64,000 nucleotides of DNA from Pseudopedobacter beijingensis. GTDB taxonomy: Bacteria; Bacteroidota; Bacteroidia; Sphingobacteriales; Sphingobacteriaceae. Below the pieces are notes generated by a model. It was not told the DNA's origin. It saw only the letters and a program-made list of their open reading frames with translations, and made no database searches. Below are positions 60,439-64,000 of this stretch, one piece after another. The position numbers and the translations under genes are program-made. The DNA lies in contig NZ_JBHUDG010000050.1 in NCBI RefSeq assembly GCF_042678145.1, forward strand, positions 124,001 through 188,000. Direction: 5' to 3'. Each line of letters begins with the position of its first letter. The stretch's first letter is position 1.

Positions 60439-61602
60439 ATGAAAATCAATTTCAGACAGCCGCGTTATGTGCTACCCCTCATAGCGTTGCCATTTCTATG
60501 CCTGTTCTTCTATGTCTATCAAACAGGTTTTGCAAAGGAAGAAGCACCACAGCAAGAGGGCGATCCTTTGCAGGGCCAGATTGCCGATGTATCGGAGGAC
60601 GTGAAGAACCGCGCGCTATCCGACAAACTTGCCGCCTACCGTGAGCAGTACCGTCGAGGTGACGGTTATACGGCAATAGGCCAGTTACAGGAAGAAAGAG
60701 CCGAACAATTCCGTTTTGATGAACTGTACAACGAAGAAGAAAAGCGAAAACTTGATTCCATCGAGCGGGCGCTCAAAAACCAGCGACCTGTTTCCGTTAG
60801 CGGAGATTCGGAAAATGACGACCAAGACCGAGCATTGCAACAGGCCCTTTCCTCATTACAGCGAAAACCCGAACCGATCAGGGAGACGCCGGACAAGACC
60901 GATCCGATGGAACTTTTCCGTAAGCAGATGGCCTATGCGGACAGCATGGCAAGGGCAAACGATCCCGACGAACAGGCAGCCCGCATGGAACGTGAACGCA
61001 TGGAGGAAGCGAAAAAAGAACTCGAAAACCAGCCCCGTCTGTCCGTTTCCAAATACGGTACAGGTCAGGGAACGTTCAACACCATCCGCCCTGAAAATGA
61101 CAATACTTTCATTCAGGCTATTGTCGATGAAAACATGACAGGGTATGCCGATTCCCGTTTGCGCATTCGGCTCATGGATGACCTATTGGTCGGCCCGCAC
61201 GTGGTCAAGAAAGGTACCCACGTATTTGCAAAAATTTCCGGTTTTTCAGGGCAACGGGTACTGCTTACCATCACTTCCATTATGTACGGCAACAACATAC
61301 TGCCTGTCCGACTGGAAATCTATGATAATGACGGCTCACCCGGACTGTACGTGCCCGCTTCGGCATTCAGGGAGTTTAGCCGGGAGCTCGGCGGTAACAC
61401 CACGCAGGGAGTTACCCTGCAACAACAAGCGGAAAACAACAGCCAATTGGTCATGAGCGCCATCCAGCGGATGTTCCAATCCACAACGACCGCCGTATCA
61501 AAGCATATACGGAAGAACAGGGCGAAACTGAAATACAACACGATGGTGTACCTCATCGATCCACAGGCACTCCGCCAAAGCCAACAGAATTACAAACAGT
61601 AA
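60439..61602 (+). CDS. traM: TraM, VirB10-like channel protein
   Basis: Protein of 387 residues. A transmembrane anchor near the N-terminus (~11-30) is followed by a long charged, Gln/Glu/Arg-rich linker (~35-210). The conserved C-terminal TraM domain (~215-370) contains FIQAIVDENMTGYADSRLRIRLMDDLLVGPHVVKKGTHVFAKISGFSGQRVLLTI and LEIYDNDGSPGLYVPASAFREF. It spans the envelope like VirB10 and couples inner- and outer-membrane parts. Length fits the family. Confidence 0.92.
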   Translation: MKINFRQPRYVLPLIALPFLCLFFYVYQTGFAKEEAPQQEGDPLQGQIADVSEDVKNRALSDKLAAYREQYRRGDGYTAIGQLQEERAEQFRFDELYNEEEKRKLDSIERALKNQRPVSVSGDSENDDQDRALQQALSSLQRKPEPIRETPDKTDPMELFRKQMAYADSMARANDPDEQAARMERERMEEAKKELENQPRLSVSKYGTGQGTFNTIRPENDNTFIQAIVDENMTGYADSRLRIRLMDDLLVGPHVVKKGTHVFAKISGFSGQRVLLTITSIMYGNNILPVRLEIYDNDGSPGLYVPASAFREFSRELGGNTTQGVTLQQQAENNSQLVMSAIQRMFQSTTTAVSKHIRKNRAKLKYNTMVYLIDPQALRQSQQNYKQ

Positions 61603-61621
61603 AACCATTTAAGATTCCATC

Positions 61622-62470
61622 ATGAAAAAGAAACATCATTTTCTAATCCTTTTCCTTTTATGTTTTGTAGCATATTCCGCCCACAGTCAACAAGCTACGG
61701 AAACCCGGTTGGGAACACTTCCCGAATTAAGCCTGCACCGTGGCCATACGGTGCATATCCTTTCACCCGAACCCATCCAATACGTTGACATCGCTTCGCA
61801 TCATGTATCGGGCGACCTGCCCCTTGAAAATGTACTACGTATCAAATTGCACGAGGATACCACACAGACAGAACACCTCGATTTTGAACTTGGAACAATT
61901 ACCATTGTCGGCGATAACTTTGTGGCGCAATACCGTCTGACGGCCCCATTGTGGATGAACGATACGGGTATTCCGGCCATGCTCGAAATCAAACCGGAGC
62001 ACACCCGTCCTTTGGAAATTTCGGAGATCGGGTTGAGCCGTAGCCAGATGAAAAACCTTGCACTTGGTCTGCTTACAAAAAACGCCCATCGGCCTGTACG
62101 GAGTACGAGGGATTACGGTGTAGGTATTGCGCTTAACAGCATTAGCACATTGGGCGATTATATCTTTCTTGACGTATCGTTTACCAATACATCAAACCTT
62201 TCTTACAATGTAGACGAACTCCGGTTTTTCATTGAGGACAAGAAGATCACCAAAGCAACCAACGTGCAGACCGTTGAAATCAAAACCCTATGGCAATACC
62301 AGCCCCTTACCGAATTTAAGAAAAGGCACCGTAACGTGTTCGTGCTGAAAAAGGCAACTTTTCCCGGCAGTAAGGTACTTCGGGTAACGCTTACCGAAAA
62401 ACAGATTTCCGGCCGCACGGTCAACCTAAAAATAAAATACGGCGATATTCTGAAAGCCGACACCTTTTAG
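61622..62470 (+). CDS. traN: TraN, VirB9-like protein (DUF4138)
   Basis: Protein of 282 residues with a signal peptide (~1-24, ending AHSQ). The mature protein is beta-rich with ILSPEPIQYVDIASHHVSGDLPLENVLRIK in the N-terminal part and YNVDELRFFIEDKKITKATNVQTVEIKTLWQYQPLTEFKKRHRNVFVLKKATFPGSKVLRVTLTEKQISGRTVNLKI at the end, typical for TraN/DUF4138. It is the VirB9-like partner of TraM. A 9-bp hairpin overlaps the stop. Confidence 0.92.
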   Translation: MKKKHHFLILFLLCFVAYSAHSQQATETRLGTLPELSLHRGHTVHILSPEPIQYVDIASHHVSGDLPLENVLRIKLHEDTTQTEHLDFELGTITIVGDNFVAQYRLTAPLWMNDTGIPAMLEIKPEHTRPLEISEIGLSRSQMKNLALGLLTKNAHRPVRSTRDYGVGIALNSISTLGDYIFLDVSFTNTSNLSYNVDELRFFIEDKKITKATNVQTVEIKTLWQYQPLTEFKKRHRNVFVLKKATFPGSKVLRVTLTEKQISGRTVNLKIKYGDILKADTF

Positions 62471-62479
62471 GTCGGCTTT
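62453..62479 (+). other. Hairpin overlapping the traN stop
   Basis: AAAGCCGAC (62453-62461) and GTCGGCTTT (62471-62479) form a perfect 9-bp stem with a 9-nt loop that contains the stop codon. No long T-run follows. It may lower read-through into the coupling-protein gene or protect the mRNA. Confidence 0.5.
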
Positions 62480-62504
62480 ATCTAACCTCTAATAACAAAT
62501 ACTT

Positions 62505-64000
62505 ATGGAAGAAACCAAAGAGCAGCAGGGGCTTTACCGCTCCCTGCAATTTGGCATATACCTATCCGTTGTCCTCGAAGTCTTTCTGTTTTTCTATGTA
62601 GATAAATTTCTTTTGGCAGGGGTAGCAAATAACAGTTTGCTACTCTTTGCAGAGAGGCTTTCGAGAGTACCATTTTATGCCGAACTGATAAACAGCAAGC
62701 TCTTTACACTTGTGCTGATCTGTCTGGTCTCCATCGGAACATTAAGCCGAAAGAAAAAAGACCTCAATCCCAAGACCCAGATCGTTTACCCTTTGGCATT
62801 GGGGATGCTCATTCTTTTTTCGGGCTTATGGTTGCAGGGACATGAAGCAGCCCCGATATGGCGGTCGGTCAATTGGTATGACCTTGCCTATGTCACAAGC
62901 GCTTTTGCCGGAGCCATTTTGGTACACGTTGCAATAGACAACGTATCCAAGATCATCAGCTCCAACTTGGGAAAGGATCGCTGGAACATTGAGGAAGAAT
63001 CCTTTATGCAACCAACCGAACCCGTGATAACACCGTACTCGATCAACATCCCGACCTTGTTCTATTACAAAGGGAAAGTCCGTAAAGGGTATATACCGCT
63101 TGAAAACATTTTTAGGGGGTGTCTCATTTGCGGGGTTCCGGGAAGTGGAAAATCGTTCGGGATCATCATGCCGATCATACGCCAAATGCTGGCCAATTCG
63201 TTCACGATGTGCCTATACGATCTGAAATACCCCGATCTTGGCAAGGTTGCTTATTACCATTATCTGCTTGCCAAGCAGGACGGTCGATGCAGGGATTACA
63301 AATTCCATGTTATCAATCTCAACGATCCCGCAAAGAGCAGGCGGGTAAACCCGATGAAACGGGCTTACCTAAACACGCTTGCCGATGCTTCGGAAACAGC
63401 CGAAGCGCTTGTCGAAGCCTTGAAAAAGGGAGACAAAAGCGGTGGTAGTGACCAATTTTTCACGCAGTCCGCCATCAATTTCCTTGCCGCCTGTATCTTC
63501 TTTTTCAGTAGGTACGAAGATGGCCGTTATTCCAGCCTGCCCCATGTACTTGCCTTTCTTAACCTGTCGTATGAACAGATTTTTACGGTGCTGTTCAGCA
63601 ACGGGGAGCTTAGTTCCCTTTTATCGCCATTCATGTCCGCCTACAAAGCAAAGGCATTTGACCAACTTGAAGGACAAGTCGGAACGCTCAAAATCTTTAT
63701 CAGCCGAATGGCCACCAAAGAAACGTTTTGGGTTTTCGGTGCGGATGATTTTGAGCTTCAAGTCAGTAACCCCAAGCACCCCGGTGTTTTGGTGCTCGCC
63801 AATGACCCCCGTACCCAGAGCATTAACTCCGCTTGCCTGTCGGTGGTACTTAATCGGGTTACGAAACTTATCAATACGAAAGGCAATTTACCCATCGGTT
63901 TAGTGGTGGATGAGGCCCCCAGCCTGTATATTCACCGTGTAGACCTATTGGTGGCACAGAGCAGATCCAATTTTTCTGGGGTCGTTTTGGGGCTTCAGGA
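62505..64000 (+). CDS. VirD4/TraG-type coupling ATPase (cut by window edge)
   Basis: The frame is open from ATG 62505 to the window end, 498 codons. Four hydrophobic helices occupy the first ~150 residues (FGIYLSVVLEVFLFFYV, LFTLVLICLVSIGTL, ALGMLILFSGLWL, AYVTSAFAGAILVHVAI). Walker A GVPGSGKSFG lies near residue 210, then YDLKYPDLGKVAYYHY and Walker B-type PIGLVVDEAPSLYI near residue 465. It is the type IV coupling protein that feeds the relaxase-DNA complex into the channel, often named MobC in Bacteroidota. The ATPase end lies outside the window. Confidence 0.92.
   Translation, partial: MEETKEQQGLYRSLQFGIYLSVVLEVFLFFYVDKFLLAGVANNSLLLFAERLSRVPFYAELINSKLFTLVLICLVSIGTLSRKKKDLNPKTQIVYPLALGMLILFSGLWLQGHEAAPIWRSVNWYDLAYVTSAFAGAILVHVAIDNVSKIISSNLGKDRWNIEEESFMQPTEPVITPYSINIPTLFYYKGKVRKGYIPLENIFRGCLICGVPGSGKSFGIIMPIIRQMLANSFTMCLYDLKYPDLGKVAYYHYLLAKQDGRCRDYKFHVINLNDPAKSRRVNPMKRAYLNTLADASETAEALVEALKKGDKSGGSDQFFTQSAINFLAACIFFFSRYEDGRYSSLPHVLAFLNLSYEQIFTVLFSNGELSSLLSPFMSAYKAKAFDQLEGQVGTLKIFISRMATKETFWVFGADDFELQVSNPKHPGVLVLANDPRTQSINSACLSVVLNRVTKLINTKGNLPIGLVVDEAPSLYIHRVDLLVAQSRSNFSGVVLGLQ

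Larger units (their letters stand above)
28964..64000. mobile_element. CTnDOT-like integrative and conjugative element carrying metal-efflux cargo (right end outside window)
   Basis: The element starts at the tRNA-Met 3' end and carries a tyrosine recombinase, metal efflux cargo, an XRE repressor, HTH and Toprim proteins, a methyltransferase, MobC/relaxase and a Bacteroidota tra operon (TraA to TraN plus a coupling ATPase). Base composition shifts from the AT-rich chromosome to a clearly G+C-richer tra region. The exact left boundary within the tRNA is not resolved. Confidence 0.85.

Overview
The window is from a member of the Bacteroidota, probably a Sphingobacteriia/Flavobacteriia-type organism. 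Supporting signs are a SusC/SusD pair, type IX secretion (T9SS) C-terminal sorting domains, TAnnTTTG-type -7 promoter boxes, a FecR/ECF-sigma pair and CTnDOT-style tra genes. Two parts differ visibly in base composition. The left 28.9 kb is AT-rich chromosome. The right 35 kb is an integrative and conjugative element (ICE), whose tra half is clearly richer in G+C.

Bases 1-20046 form a polysaccharide/glycan utilisation locus read entirely leftward. In transcription order it holds an ECF sigma factor, a FecR anti-sigma factor, SusC with an N-terminal STN signalling domain, SusD, a fasciclin/DNRLRE lipoprotein, three small secreted proteins sharing one module of about 200 residues, a GH32 enzyme fused to the same module, a SASA-family carbohydrate esterase, a GH20 beta-hexosaminidase, and an alpha/beta-hydrolase esterase carrying the module and a T9SS tail. 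A second esterase paralogue starts at the left edge and runs out of the window.

Bases 20.2-28.6 kb are housekeeping: tRNA-His, RNase HI, uxuA plus an SDR-type mannonate oxidoreductase divergent from a LacI-family regulator, and sbcDC.

An elongator-type tRNA-Met(CAT) at 28.89 kb, preceded by a 5' fragment of a second tRNA-Met, marks the left end of the ICE, and a tyrosine recombinase gene follows. Cargo (30.5-41.4 kb) is a heavy-metal module: His-rich proteins, a HupE-like protein, a CusA/CzcA pump fused to its own TolC-like outer-membrane channel, and its adaptor. Next come a transglutaminase-like protein without its cysteine, a DUF6122-like protein and an MFS exporter. Bases 41.5-47.2 kb hold probable element regulation and processing genes: two helical proteins of unknown function, an alpha-CTD-like small protein, an XRE repressor, two tandem HTH-like paralogues and two Toprim-type paralogues. 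A 640-bp non-coding stretch full of short GATA/TATC-type repeats and hairpins follows.

From 47.8 kb to the right edge lies one long rightward transfer operon with many ATGA stop/start overlaps: C5-cytosine methyltransferase, MobC-like protein, relaxase, ParA-like TraA, DUF3408-type protein, two DUF4134 (TraE) paralogues, TraF, TraG (VirB4), three tandem paralogues of unknown function, a possible DUF5045 protein, TraJ, TraK, a TraL-position protein, TraM, TraN and a VirD4-like coupling ATPase cut by the edge. The right end of the ICE is not in the window.

The most unusual observation is inside the methyltransferase gene. A second long reading frame (47961-48776, +1) is open throughout and its translation resembles a recognisable phage/ICE protein type, so this looks like two overprinted genes. 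No search or codon statistic could be run, so family assignments rest on motifs read by eye.
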